Source: Micavibrio sp.
GTDB taxonomy: Bacteria > Pseudomonadota > Alphaproteobacteria > Micavibrionales > Micavibrionaceae
Direction: 5' to 3'
Length of the DNA stretch: 25,418 nucleotides
Assembly: GCA_030824805.1 (NCBI GenBank)
Contig: JAPJRC010000031.1
Coordinates: forward strand, 1 to 25,418
This document shows positions 13,841 through 21,734 of the stretch, in pieces (the first letter of the stretch is position 1; every line of letters starts with the position of its first letter). The notes under the pieces were generated by a model. The model did not search any database. It was not told the DNA's origin and saw nothing but the letters and a program-made list of their open reading frames with translations. Both the position numbers and the translations under genes were made by a program.

Positions 13841-15580
13841 ATGACAAAATCACCTTTTAAAGACGGCAAGTGGGATAAAACCAATCTGGTCAGCCGCTAT
13901 GTAACCGAGGGCCCGAAGAGCGCGCCGCACCGCGCCTATTATTACGCCATGGGTATGACGGAAGAAGAAATCCACCAGCCTCTCGTTGGCGTAGCCACCT
14001 GCTGGAACGAAGCCGCGCCCTGTAACATCGCGTTGTCGCGTCAGGCGCAGGCCGTGAAAAAAGGCGTGTCGGAAAATTTCGGCTCTCCCCGTGAATTCAC
14101 GACGATCACGGTGACGGATGGTATCGCGATGGGGCATGAAGGCATGCGTTCATCCTTGCCGTCGCGTGAGGCGATTGCGGACACGGTCGAGCTGACCATG
14201 CGTGGCCACTGTTATGATGGTCTCGTCGGCCTCGCAGGCTGTGACAAATCCCTGCCGGGGATGATGATGGCAATGATCCGTCTTAACGTGCCGTCGGTGT
14301 TCATGTATGGCGGATCGATCCTGCCCGGAAAATTCCGTGGCCAGGATGTAACGATCATCGACGTGTTCGAAGGCGTGGGTAAACACGCAACAGGCGAGTT
14401 CTCCGACGAGGATCTGCACGAAATGGAATGCATGGCCTGTCCGAGCGCCGGTGCCTGCGGCGGCCAGTTTACGGCCAACACCATGGCCTGCGTGTCCGAA
14501 GCCATCGGTCTTGCCCTGCCGGGGTCTGCCGGCGCGCCTGCACCTTACCTGACCCGCGATGAATACGCCGCAGCTTCAGGAAGAGCCGTTATGGAGTTGT
14601 TAAAAAAGAATCTTCGCCCGCGCGACATCGTGACCCGCAAGAGCCTTGAAAACGCCGCCATGGTGGTCGCCGCCACAGGCGGATCGACAAACGCCGCGCT
14701 TCACCTGCCGGCCATGGCGCACGAGGCCGGCATCGAGTTCGACCTGTTCGACGTTTGCGATATTATGCGCAAGACCCCGTACATTGCCGACATGAAACCG
14801 GGCGGCAAATATGTCGCCAAGGACATGTTCGATGTCGGCGGTGTGTCCGTCGTTTTGAAAGAACTGCTGAAGGGCGGCTATCTCCATGGGGATTGCATAA
14901 CGGTTACAGGCCGCACGATCGCCGAGAACCTTGCTGACACGGAACTGACCCCCAATCAGGATGTTATCCGATCCATATCCACACCTATATCCACAACGGG
15001 CGGCGTTGTAGGGCTCAAAGGAAACCTTGCCCCCGATGGTGCTATCGTCAAAATTGCGGGGATGACCGAACTGAAATTCACCGGTCCGGCCCGCTGCTTC
15101 GATTCCGAGCAGGAATGCCTCGATGCCGTTCTCGCCAAACAATACAAAGAGGGCGATGTTCTGGTTATCCGTTACGAAGGTCCGAAGGGCGGACCCGGCA
15201 TGCGCGAGATGCTCTCCACCACGGGCGCGCTGTACGGACAGGGGATGGGCGGCAAGGTGGGTCTTATCACCGACGGCCGTTTCTCCGGCGGCACGCGCGG
15301 TTTCTGCATCGGACACGTGGGGCCGGAAGCGGCAGTGGGTGGTCCTATCGGTTTGCTGAAAGATGGCGACATTATCACCATCGATGCCGACAAGGGCACG
15401 CTGGATGTTAACCTCACGCAAGAGCAGTTGGCCGAGCGTAAAAAAGACTGGAAACCCAAGGAGCACCGTTATGGTTCCGGTGCCATCTGGAAATTCGCGC
15501 AGGCTGTTGGACCGGCGCGAACCGGTGCAACGACGCATCCGGGTGGCAAGGGCGAACGCCATGTGTTTGCTGACCTCTAA
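13841..15580 (+). CDS. ilvD: Dihydroxy-acid dehydratase
   Basis: A 579-residue iron-sulfur dehydratase that makes the 2-keto acid precursors of valine, isoleucine and leucine. The three cluster-ligand cysteines are visible: Cys61 (AAPCNIALS), Cys134 (AGCDKSLPG) and Cys206 (PSAGACGG), the pattern of the 2Fe-2S IlvD subgroup. GRFSGGTRGFCIGHVGPEAA near the C-terminus is also diagnostic. A related sugar-acid dehydratase (Edd) is less likely from these motifs. AAAGAAGAAC precedes the ATG. A nine-codon reading frame (13815-13844) ends in ATGA overlapping the start codon. The gene stands alone, with a clear terminator 35 bp after its end; no ilvBHC genes are in the window. Confidence 0.95.
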   Translation: MTKSPFKDGKWDKTNLVSRYVTEGPKSAPHRAYYYAMGMTEEEIHQPLVGVATCWNEAAPCNIALSRQAQAVKKGVSENFGSPREFTTITVTDGIAMGHEGMRSSLPSREAIADTVELTMRGHCYDGLVGLAGCDKSLPGMMMAMIRLNVPSVFMYGGSILPGKFRGQDVTIIDVFEGVGKHATGEFSDEDLHEMECMACPSAGACGGQFTANTMACVSEAIGLALPGSAGAPAPYLTRDEYAAASGRAVMELLKKNLRPRDIVTRKSLENAAMVVAATGGSTNAALHLPAMAHEAGIEFDLFDVCDIMRKTPYIADMKPGGKYVAKDMFDVGGVSVVLKELLKGGYLHGDCITVTGRTIAENLADTELTPNQDVIRSISTPISTTGGVVGLKGNLAPDGAIVKIAGMTELKFTGPARCFDSEQECLDAVLAKQYKEGDVLVIRYEGPKGGPGMREMLSTTGALYGQGMGGKVGLITDGRFSGGTRGFCIGHVGPEAAVGGPIGLLKDGDIITIDADKGTLDVNLTQEQLAERKKDWKPKEHRYGSGAIWKFAQAVGPARTGATTHPGGKGERHVFADL

Positions 15581-15614
15581 GAGCCTTTAATTTCATTCAG
15601 GCATAACGTATCAT

Positions 15615-15646
15615 GGGCGGGAAGGGCAGTTTTCCCGCCCTTTTTT
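15615..15646 (+). terminator. Rho-independent terminator after ilvD
   Basis: GGGCGGGAA (15615-15623) pairs with TTCCCGCCC (15632-15640) across an 8-nt loop and is followed directly by six T residues (15641-15646). This is a textbook intrinsic terminator for ilvD. The following 110 bp to 15756 hold the ldtD upstream region, in which I see no firm promoter. Confidence 0.93.
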
Positions 15647-15756
15647 CATGCTTTCCGCCGTTAAAGTGAACCATCCTGCCGCTTAAATCTTTATTTACCT
15701 AAGAAGACCAGAATCGAATCTGGGGAAGTTTAATTTGCCGCTATGGGTCTAGAGTC

Positions 15757-17400
15757 ATGACGGACCGTGCCAGAAAACATATCCGTACATCCTTGTGGGT
15801 GCTCTTGCTCGCCGCAGCGCTGGGATATTTCGTTCCGGCCTCGCTGTTTGCAGAGCCTTCCCACGCACAAGCTTTTATAAACGGCCAGCTCGACACCGGT
15901 AAGTTTTACGATTCCGAAAAGCTTCAGGCATTCTATGAAGCCCGTGGTATGAAGCCTATCTGGGTGCGCGGTTACAGCGCGTTCCAGCCCCGGGTCAGCG
16001 CGGTGGTTGAAATTCTGGAGCAATCCTGGACACACGGGCTTAATCCGGCCCGATACAGGATCGACGAAATCAAGGCTTTGTCGGACAAAATCAGCGCTGA
16101 AAACAAGTTGGAATTGGATTTTATAGTTTCAGATGCGGTCATCCGCTATTCACGCGATCTGACCGGCATGCGTGGTCAGGGGAAAAGCGCGGACCGTAAA
16201 GTGACCTATTGGCGCGAGCCGTTGGATACGCCTCAGATTTTGGAAATGGCCGCCACAGCCAGCAATCCGATCGAAAAACTTCGTGCGCTTGAGCCCTCGC
16301 ACAATCTCTATCAGGCGCTGCGGCTGGAACTGATGAAGCTGGCCGGGCAGCCATCGGATGAGGGGTTTAAACCCATAGCGTTTAGCGGTGCCATCCGTCC
16401 GGACAAATCGCACCCGCAGATGCCGGCAATCCGGGCGCGCATGGGCCTGCCAGCAGCCACGGAGAACGAAAAGCTGTATGACGAAGCCCTGGCCGTCGAA
16501 ATCATGAAGCTTCAAAAAGCTTATGGGCTTCACACAGACGGGGTTATATCGGGCCGCACGCTGGAGCTGATCAACATGACCCGTGAGGCAAAGATCTGGC
16601 AGATACTGGCTAATATGGAACGGCTGCGCTGGATCGAATCCGGGCGTCCGGACAAATATGTTATCGTGAACGTGCCTTCGGCAACGCTCTGGGCTGTGGA
16701 GAATGGTAGCGTGAAGCTGGAGATGCCCGTCATAATCGGCAAAACGGCGCGCCCGACCTACAGCTTTAAAACCGAAATCACCGGCGTTCGTTTCAATCCC
16801 AACTGGACTGTGCCGCCGACCATCAAGAACAAGGATTTTCTGCCTATGCTCCAGCAGGATCCGGAAGCTCTTGTAAAGCGCGGAATCCAGATACGGTATC
16901 AGGGGCGCGTGGTCGACCCGACCAAGGTGGACTGGTCTACCGTCACGCCGAAACATTTGTCCCAGGTGAAGATGATCCAGAACCCGGGAGATGACAATCC
17001 GCTCGGCAAAGTTCGCGTGATTATGGAGAACCCCTATAACATATACTTGCACGATACCAACCACCGCGAAATGTTCGAAGAGGGCGATCGTGCGCTAAGT
17101 TCCGGATGTATTCGCGTTTCGCAACCGGAAAAACTGGCCGATTTCATTCTGAACACAAATGAAAAATGGACGTGGGCGGGAATGGAAAAGATGATCGACT
17201 CAGGGAAGATGCGCGACATGAAAGCGGAGAAACCCATGCCGGTTTACATCACATACCAAACGGTGTGGCTCGATTCCGAAGGGCGACTCGTTTACGGGCG
17301 CGATGTTTACGGCCAGGACGCCAAGTTATCGGAAATATTGAAAAAAGCCGGAGATGTGCATCTTCCACAGCCGGTGGCAAAATCGGAAATTTCGCTTTGA
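15757..17400 (+). CDS. ldtD: YcbB/LdtD-like L,D-transpeptidase
   Basis: A 547-residue exported enzyme that would form 3-3 (mDAP-mDAP) cross-links in peptidoglycan. An N-terminal hydrophobic segment (about 12-31) ending near AEPSHAQA looks like a signal peptide or anchor. A scaffold domain and a peptidoglycan-binding-like helix bundle (about 230-275, LQKAYGLHTDGVISGRTLEL) precede the YkuD catalytic domain (about 300-460). The catalytic motif is His432 in HDTNHREMF and Cys451 in SSGCIRV. The architecture matches YcbB/LdtD rather than short Ldt proteins. It is followed by a MepK-like gene, the same neighbour as in E. coli. The ribosome-binding site is weak (TAGAG). The symbol is by similarity of architecture and synteny. 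Confidence 0.9.
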   Translation: MTDRARKHIRTSLWVLLLAAALGYFVPASLFAEPSHAQAFINGQLDTGKFYDSEKLQAFYEARGMKPIWVRGYSAFQPRVSAVVEILEQSWTHGLNPARYRIDEIKALSDKISAENKLELDFIVSDAVIRYSRDLTGMRGQGKSADRKVTYWREPLDTPQILEMAATASNPIEKLRALEPSHNLYQALRLELMKLAGQPSDEGFKPIAFSGAIRPDKSHPQMPAIRARMGLPAATENEKLYDEALAVEIMKLQKAYGLHTDGVISGRTLELINMTREAKIWQILANMERLRWIESGRPDKYVIVNVPSATLWAVENGSVKLEMPVIIGKTARPTYSFKTEITGVRFNPNWTVPPTIKNKDFLPMLQQDPEALVKRGIQIRYQGRVVDPTKVDWSTVTPKHLSQVKMIQNPGDDNPLGKVRVIMENPYNIYLHDTNHREMFEEGDRALSSGCIRVSQPEKLADFILNTNEKWTWAGMEKMIDSGKMRDMKAEKPMPVYITYQTVWLDSEGRLVYGRDVYGQDAKLSEILKKAGDVHLPQPVAKSEISL

Positions 17401-17410
17401 TTTGAAAGCG

Positions 17411-17439
17411 TTGAATACGTCTTTGGTTTTGTGTATATT
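17411..17439 (+). promoter_or_regulatory. Candidate upstream promoter for the mepK-like gene
   Basis: TTGAAT (17411-17416), a 17-bp spacer and TATATT (17434-17439) match the sigma-70 pattern at 4/6 and 5/6. It lies in the 136-bp gap between ldtD and the M15-type gene, upstream of a second candidate. Confidence 0.4.
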
Positions 17440-17460
17440 GGTTAAGTCGAATTTTCAGCT

Positions 17461-17488
17461 TTGACACGCTTTTCCAAACTGCTATTAA
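17461..17488 (+). promoter_or_regulatory. Candidate main promoter for the mepK-like gene
   Basis: A perfect -35 TTGACA (17461-17466) is followed after 16 bp by TATTAA (17483-17488), which carries an extended -10 TG one base upstream (17480-17481). Start of transcription would be near 17495, leaving a leader of about 40 nt with AGAGG as ribosome-binding site. This suggests the gene can be expressed apart from ldtD. Confidence 0.55.
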
Positions 17489-17536
17489 GCAAATCTCCGA
17501 AGGCCACGCGTCTTCACCAACTAACTCAGAGGTTCC

Positions 17537-18139
17537 ATGACTTCCCAGACCACAGGCGCTTCCGCCTCTTCTGTGAGCCGTCGTAAATTTCTCGGATTTG
17601 GCGCACTCGCCTTAGGCTCCCTTACGGCATCATCTCTCATCACCACACCTGCATCCGCAGCCATCTTCGGCCGCGGTACGGCAGAAGAGTTCGACGGCGC
17701 GCGCAAAATCGCGTTCCGCAACACACACACCGGCGAAACATTTTCCGGCGTGTATCGTGTGGGCGACAAATATCTTCCGGACGCGTTCGACCGCATCAAC
17801 ATCGTTCTGCGCGATTTCCGTTCAAACGAATTGTTTCCGATCGATCCGCGCGTGCTCGACATAATCTACACCGTGCACCAGATGACCGACAAAAACGAGC
17901 CGTACGAGGTTCTTTCCGGTTACCGCTGCCCGAAAACGAATGCCGGCCTGCGCTCCAACAGCGAGGGTGTCGCGAAAAATTCCCTGCACATGACGGGGCA
18001 GGCCATCGACCTGCGCCTGCCTGGCTTCCAGACCAAGCGTATTCGCGAACTGGCTGTGTCGCTCAAAGCGGGCGGCGTGGGCTACTATCCGAAAAGCAAC
18101 TTTGTCCATATGGACACAGGCGACGTTCGCAGCTGGTAG
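17537..18139 (+). CDS. mepK: MepK/YcbK-like DUF882 (M15-type) murein endopeptidase, Tat-exported
   Basis: A 200-residue protein with a twin-arginine signal (SRRKFLGFGALALG, residues 14-27) and a cleavage region near PASAA (39-43). The mature part is a DUF882/peptidase M15-like zinc endopeptidase: His151 and Asp158 in SLHMTGQAIDL and His191 in HMDTG are the metal ligands, and GYRCPKTNAGLRS is a conserved family block. E. coli MepK cuts 3-3 mDAP-mDAP cross-links and lies next to ldtD, exactly the arrangement seen here. Maker and cutter of the same bond would thus be neighbours. Substrate specificity is inferred from family and synteny. A good AGAGG site precedes the ATG, and a hairpin terminator follows. 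Confidence 0.9.
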   Translation: MTSQTTGASASSVSRRKFLGFGALALGSLTASSLITTPASAAIFGRGTAEEFDGARKIAFRNTHTGETFSGVYRVGDKYLPDAFDRINIVLRDFRSNELFPIDPRVLDIIYTVHQMTDKNEPYEVLSGYRCPKTNAGLRSNSEGVAKNSLHMTGQAIDLRLPGFQTKRIRELAVSLKAGGVGYYPKSNFVHMDTGDVRSW

Positions 18140-18167
18140 TATAGCGTTTTTCCGGAAACATCTTTAT

Positions 18168-18200
18168 AAGGGCCTGATATTCATCGGGCCCTTTGCTTTT
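18168..18200 (+). terminator. Terminator after the mepK-like gene
   Basis: An 11-bp stem (18168-18178 with 18183-18193, one G-T wobble, loop ATTC) is followed by TGCTTTT. The tail is imperfect but the stem is strong and well placed 28 bp after the stop codon. It separates the cell-wall pair from folK. Confidence 0.8.
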
Positions 18201-18227
18201 GGGCCCTGAACAGAAAGTGACCCGTTT

Positions 18228-18737
18228 ATGATCCTTGTTGCGCTCGGCGCCAATCTGCCCAGCCGTTTCGGCACGCCCGCCCAGACGCTTTACGCGGCGC
18301 TGATGGCCATTGCTAAAGCCGGTATCTGGCCGGAGCAGTTTTCAAGGGTTTGGAAAACCGCGCCCGTGCCCTACAGCGACGACCAGCCTTGGTATCACAA
18401 TGCCGTTGCTTCCGTGCGCACAGAACTGGATGCCTACGCGTTGCTCAAAGCGCTGCTGGCCATCGAAGAGGAGTTTGGCCGCGTCCGCACGGTGAAAAAC
18501 GCGCCGCGCCTGCTTGACCTCGATCTGATTGCCTATAACGATGAAATTATTCGCCGTGGGGAGGAGTTGATTGTGCCCCATCCGCGGATGCACGAGCGTG
18601 CGTTTGTTCTGATGCCTATGTCCGATATTCTCGATGAATGGACTCATCCCGAAAGCGGCCGGAGCCTTGAGGCTTTGCTGAAAGCTTTGCCGGAAGGGCA
18701 GGAAGCTCTGCCGGTGGAGGATGGCTGGAATGAATGA
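18228..18737 (+). CDS. folK: 6-hydroxymethyl-7,8-dihydropterin pyrophosphokinase
   Basis: A 169-residue HPPK that transfers pyrophosphate from ATP to the pterin in folate synthesis. The signature APRLLDLDLIAYND contains Arg94 and the magnesium-binding Asp97 and Asp99. PHPRMHERAFVLMP (117-130) is the second conserved block, and VALGANLP begins the fold. The start codon lacks a strong ribosome-binding site. Its last eight bases overlap folP, so the two folate genes are translationally linked. folB, which often lies with them, is not here. Confidence 0.95.
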   Translation: MILVALGANLPSRFGTPAQTLYAALMAIAKAGIWPEQFSRVWKTAPVPYSDDQPWYHNAVASVRTELDAYALLKALLAIEEEFGRVRTVKNAPRLLDLDLIAYNDEIIRRGEELIVPHPRMHERAFVLMPMSDILDEWTHPESGRSLEALLKALPEGQEALPVEDGWNE

Positions 18738-19548
18738 TCCGTTTTTGAACCATTCTGGCCCGATCCTGATGGGGATTGTAAATGTCACGCCGGATAGTTT
18801 TTCCGATGGTGGCCAGTTTTTTTCGCCCGAAAAGGCTATAGCGCATGGACTACGCATGGTCGAAGAGGGCGCGCATATCCTCGATATCGGCGGAGAATCC
18901 ACCCGCCCGGGGGCGGAGCCTGTTCCGGTGGAAGAGGAGCTTCGCCGCGTCATCCCTGTATTCGAAGGGCTTCGGGGGTGCGGGGCCATGCTGTCGATCG
19001 ACACACGCCATGCGACCGTTATGAAAGCGGCGCTAGAGCAGGGAGCGGGTATGGTGAACGATGTCAGCGCCCTTACGCACGATCAGAACGCTTTGGCCGT
19101 TGTCGCCAATACTCACTGCTATGTCTGTCTTATGCATATGAAAGGCGATCCGCGTAGCATGCAGGATGCGCCATCCTATGACGATGTGGTTGCCGAGGTT
19201 TTTGACTATCTTGAAGGGCGTGTAGCGGCCTGCACGGCGGCCGGTATTGCCAAAAACAGGATCATCTGCGATCCAGGCTTGGGCTTTGGGAAAACATTAA
19301 AACACAATCTGAGTATATTGAATAAATTTGAAAAATTTAATTCTTTGGACGTTCTTTTGATGCTGGCCGCGTCGCGTAAAAGGTTCATAGCCGGGCTGGA
19401 CAGGAATGTTCCCGCTGATCAAAGGCTGGCGGGGGCCCTCGCTGCCGCGATCACGGGATATCAGAAAGGCGCACGGGTGTTCCGAGTCCATGATGTGGCC
19501 GAAACGCGACAGGCGCTGGCTGTATGGGAAGCGATTGACAAGGCTTAA
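18730..19548 (+). CDS. folP: Dihydropteroate synthase
   Basis: This 272-residue TIM-barrel enzyme joins p-aminobenzoate to the pterin pyrophosphate made by FolK; it is the sulfonamide target. All standard blocks are present: MGIVNVTPDSFSDGG, DIGGESTRPGA, VNDVSAL, LMHMKGDPRSMQ, CDPGLGFGKTLKHN and SRKRFIAG. The ATG at 18730 was chosen over 18721 because GGAGG (18716-18720) lies 9 bp before it but directly abuts 18721. It overlaps the folK end by 8 bp. A local AT-rich stretch (about 19296-19345) falls in the loop between the GKTLKHN and SRKRF blocks. Confidence 0.95.
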   Translation: MNDPFLNHSGPILMGIVNVTPDSFSDGGQFFSPEKAIAHGLRMVEEGAHILDIGGESTRPGAEPVPVEEELRRVIPVFEGLRGCGAMLSIDTRHATVMKAALEQGAGMVNDVSALTHDQNALAVVANTHCYVCLMHMKGDPRSMQDAPSYDDVVAEVFDYLEGRVAACTAAGIAKNRIICDPGLGFGKTLKHNLSILNKFEKFNSLDVLLMLAASRKRFIAGLDRNVPADQRLAGALAAAITGYQKGARVFRVHDVAETRQALAVWEAIDKA

Positions 19549-19569
19549 ATATTTACATATTGTTTTAAA

Positions 19570-20352
19570 ATGATAAAAGCCAAGCATGTTCTGGGTGGTG
19601 TGGGCCTCGCGACAGGCGTGGCCATAACAGCGGTGCTAGCCAACAGCTCCGCCGATAACAACACATATTTTGCACCGCCCGCCGATACATCGGCTTCAGC
19701 CCATGAACTGATGATAAGTGAGCTTGCTCTACCGGTTAATAAAACGGCCATCTATTACAACCGCGCCACCAACACGGCGTTCCGCGAGGCGTGCCTGCCC
19801 GCAAATGAGAAGGCGGTCACCTGCAGGCTTGATGCTCTGGGCATGACGGCACAGATCGCACACTCACTGCAAACGACTTATGCGGTCGGCGAAGGCAACC
19901 GTATTACAGCGCAAACGAACCTTATTGGCGCCGATCACTGGTCATCCGCTTACACTGCGGAATATAAAGGGGCCAAGCAGGCTGCGCAGTTTTTGCAATG
20001 GTCCGCGGGTTCACCTTTGGCGCATGTGGCGCAAAATCAGGGGCGCGATATCGTGCAGAATGCGGTGGCCGAAATAACCCCGCATGGCTCCGACGGTGTG
20101 GCGTATTGTTCCATCGTACCGGTGTCCGAAAAGCGCGGTTTTGCCGCCTGCATCGCTTTTGACGCCGCTCGCAATGAAGTCCGGTCGGCTGTTTTGCCAC
20201 GGCTTGAGGCGACTGGCGCCCTGAATGAAACGCTTCTGGCACCACAGGCTGTATCACGAGGGTTTAACCGTGATGATGCCGATTATCTGGCGCGATACGT
20301 GAAGTCCTTAAACGGCGGCGCCGGGCCAGCTTACATCTTCCGCAAAGACTAG
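19570..20352 (+). CDS. Unrecognised exported protein with four cysteines
   Basis: A 260-residue protein I do not recognise. Residues about 5-25 (KHVLGGVGLATGVAITAVLA) look like a signal peptide or single anchor, so the rest is probably periplasmic. Exactly four cysteines occur in the mature part (in REACLP, VTCRL, AYCSI and AACIAF), consistent with two disulfides. No repeats or catalytic motif stand out. The ATG at 19570, 21 bp after folP, has no Shine-Dalgarno sequence and sits in AT-rich sequence, so the start is uncertain. Its TAG stop codon overlaps the stop of the convergent phosphatase gene in a shared CTAG. No function is proposed. Confidence 0.7.
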   Translation: MIKAKHVLGGVGLATGVAITAVLANSSADNNTYFAPPADTSASAHELMISELALPVNKTAIYYNRATNTAFREACLPANEKAVTCRLDALGMTAQIAHSLQTTYAVGEGNRITAQTNLIGADHWSSAYTAEYKGAKQAAQFLQWSAGSPLAHVAQNQGRDIVQNAVAEITPHGSDGVAYCSIVPVSEKRGFAACIAFDAARNEVRSAVLPRLEATGALNETLLAPQAVSRGFNRDDADYLARYVKSLNGGAGPAYIFRKD

Positions 20353-20909
20353 AATTTACGCATATTCCAAGGGAATGTTTCGTGTTCTATCGGCTCGAAA
20401 TAGTGGAGCGCGCAATTGTCGATCCCGTGGATTTTTTGGCCGTATAAAGCACCGAGTGCGCGGAACACGCCACCATGGCAGACGATCATCACGGGGCCTT
20501 CGTGGGAGTTGACGAAATTCGTCACCGCGTTTTTGACCCGCTCATGAAACGCCGCGTGCGTTTCGCCGTTGGGCGGATCAATGCCGTCACGTGTCGGCTG
20601 GCGGGTTAAATCCCACGGCTTGCCCTCCCAATCACCAAAATGCTGTTCGGCGATTTCGGGATGTTCAAAGGTCGGGGCCTTCAAAACTTCATTCAGAATC
20701 ATCGCCGTGTTTCTGGCGCGTTGAAGGTGCGAGTGGATCACGACGCTTGGTTTTATCTCCAGCGCTTTGACGATTTCGGCGGCAGCATAAGCTTGGGCAA
20801 TGCCTTTTTCCGTAAGCGGAACGTCGACATGGCCAGAGGCAAACTGGCCGACATTGGCCGTGCTCTCTCCGTGGCGGATCATGTAAAAGGCTTTTGCGGG
20901 AAGGGGCAT
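20349..20909 (-). CDS. Histidine phosphatase family protein (phosphoglycerate mutase-like)
   Basis: A 186-residue branch-2-layout histidine phosphatase. The phosphorylated His13 lies in YMIRHGEST (9-17). The second catalytic histidine is His145 in VCHGGVFRAL, and Glu88 in EQHFGDWEG is the likely proton donor. The small size and FGDWEG block resemble CobC/GpmB-type phosphatases rather than cofactor-dependent glycolytic mutase (about 230-250 residues). The substrate cannot be assigned. It starts 8 bp after nadX with TAGGAG as ribosome-binding site, so the two probably share a transcript. Confidence 0.9.
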   Translation of the reverse strand: MPLPAKAFYMIRHGESTANVGQFASGHVDVPLTEKGIAQAYAAAEIVKALEIKPSVVIHSHLQRARNTAMILNEVLKAPTFEHPEIAEQHFGDWEGKPWDLTRQPTRDGIDPPNGETHAAFHERVKNAVTNFVNSHEGPVMIVCHGGVFRALGALYGQKIHGIDNCALHYFEPIEHETFPWNMRKF

Positions 20910-20917
20910 TTTTACTC

Positions 20918-21703
20918 CTAGAAAAAGGTCAGGTTGGCTTTGCGTTTCTTCAGAGCGGCCACAATGGAATAGCCGGCCTGCATGCTGCTTTTCGGGTTCG
21001 AGGGGTCGGGCACGTTTTCAATTTTGGCGCGGATAACACTGCCCGGGCCGCTTACAACGATCTCGTGACTGTTGCCTTTTGCGTCAGGGTCGGCCCAGAC
21101 CTCTACTTGCGTTTTTTCCGGACCAATCCCAGCCAAAGCAAGGCTGGCCGCCACATTCACATTGGCGGGGAAGGCCTTGGCTGCTTCGAACACATTGCCT
21201 GAGAAGATCATGAACCTATTTTGCATCTCTTCAAGGTTTATATTTTTTTCATTGATATATGGCGCGTTCTTAAACCCCTTTGGTGGCTTTGAGCTGATAA
21301 TTTTTGATTCCGTTATCTTATCCGCCGCCATGCCGGAAACGCCGTCCAGCCCCGACAATGCACCGCTTGGCACAATAATGCGCCCTTTTGCGTTTTTGGC
21401 TTTCTCGGTAAGTTCGGGATAGAGGACAAGCGCACAGCTGGAAATCATCACCATTGTTTTGCCGGCATCCAGAACCAGATTGGCGAGATCGCGCGCATTG
21501 GCCGCAGGAAGACATTCCACGATGATATCGCAATCGCGGACCAGTGTTTCAAAATCCACGTTAGGGATATCAAACGGCACGGGTGCAAGATTGCTCACAG
21601 CGTGCAAGCTATAGCCCTCGATGCCTTCGGCCAGCGCTTTTGCTACAATGGAGCCCAGCGCGCCGACACCTGCGATTCCAACCTTTTCAATATTCTGATT
21701 CAC
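20918..21703 (-). CDS. nadX: L-aspartate dehydrogenase
   Basis: A 261-residue NAD(P)-dependent enzyme that oxidises aspartate to iminoaspartate, an oxygen-independent entry into NAD synthesis in place of NadB. GIAGVGALGSIVAKAL is the dinucleotide fold; SGALSGLDG, SKPPKGFKNAPY and AFPANVNVAASLALAGIGPEKTQVEVWADP are NadX/DUF108 blocks. I place the start at GTG 21703, preceded by GAGGGAGAG at proper spacing. The frame is open to an ATG at 21736-21734, but that codon shares bases with the recO start and adds an atypical tail. A related 2-keto/aspartate-type role is possible, since nadA and nadC are not nearby. Confidence 0.88.
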   Translation of the reverse strand: MNQNIEKVGIAGVGALGSIVAKALAEGIEGYSLHAVSNLAPVPFDIPNVDFETLVRDCDIIVECLPAANARDLANLVLDAGKTMVMISSCALVLYPELTEKAKNAKGRIIVPSGALSGLDGVSGMAADKITESKIISSKPPKGFKNAPYINEKNINLEEMQNRFMIFSGNVFEAAKAFPANVNVAASLALAGIGPEKTQVEVWADPDAKGNSHEIVVSGPGSVIRAKIENVPDPSNPKSSMQAGYSIVAALKKRKANLTFF

Positions 21704-21734
21704 AGCACTCTCCCTCTTGGGGTACACATATTTC

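Noticed and set aside
15683..15697. CtrA-like site TTAA-N7-TTTA upstream of ldtD
   Set aside because: One mismatch in an AT-rich gap; such matches are common by chance and nothing else supports it.
21230..21310. AT-rich patch in nadX (also in purK and folP) as foreign inserts
   Set aside because: The encoded residues match conserved family blocks on both sides, so these look like local codon variation rather than insertions.
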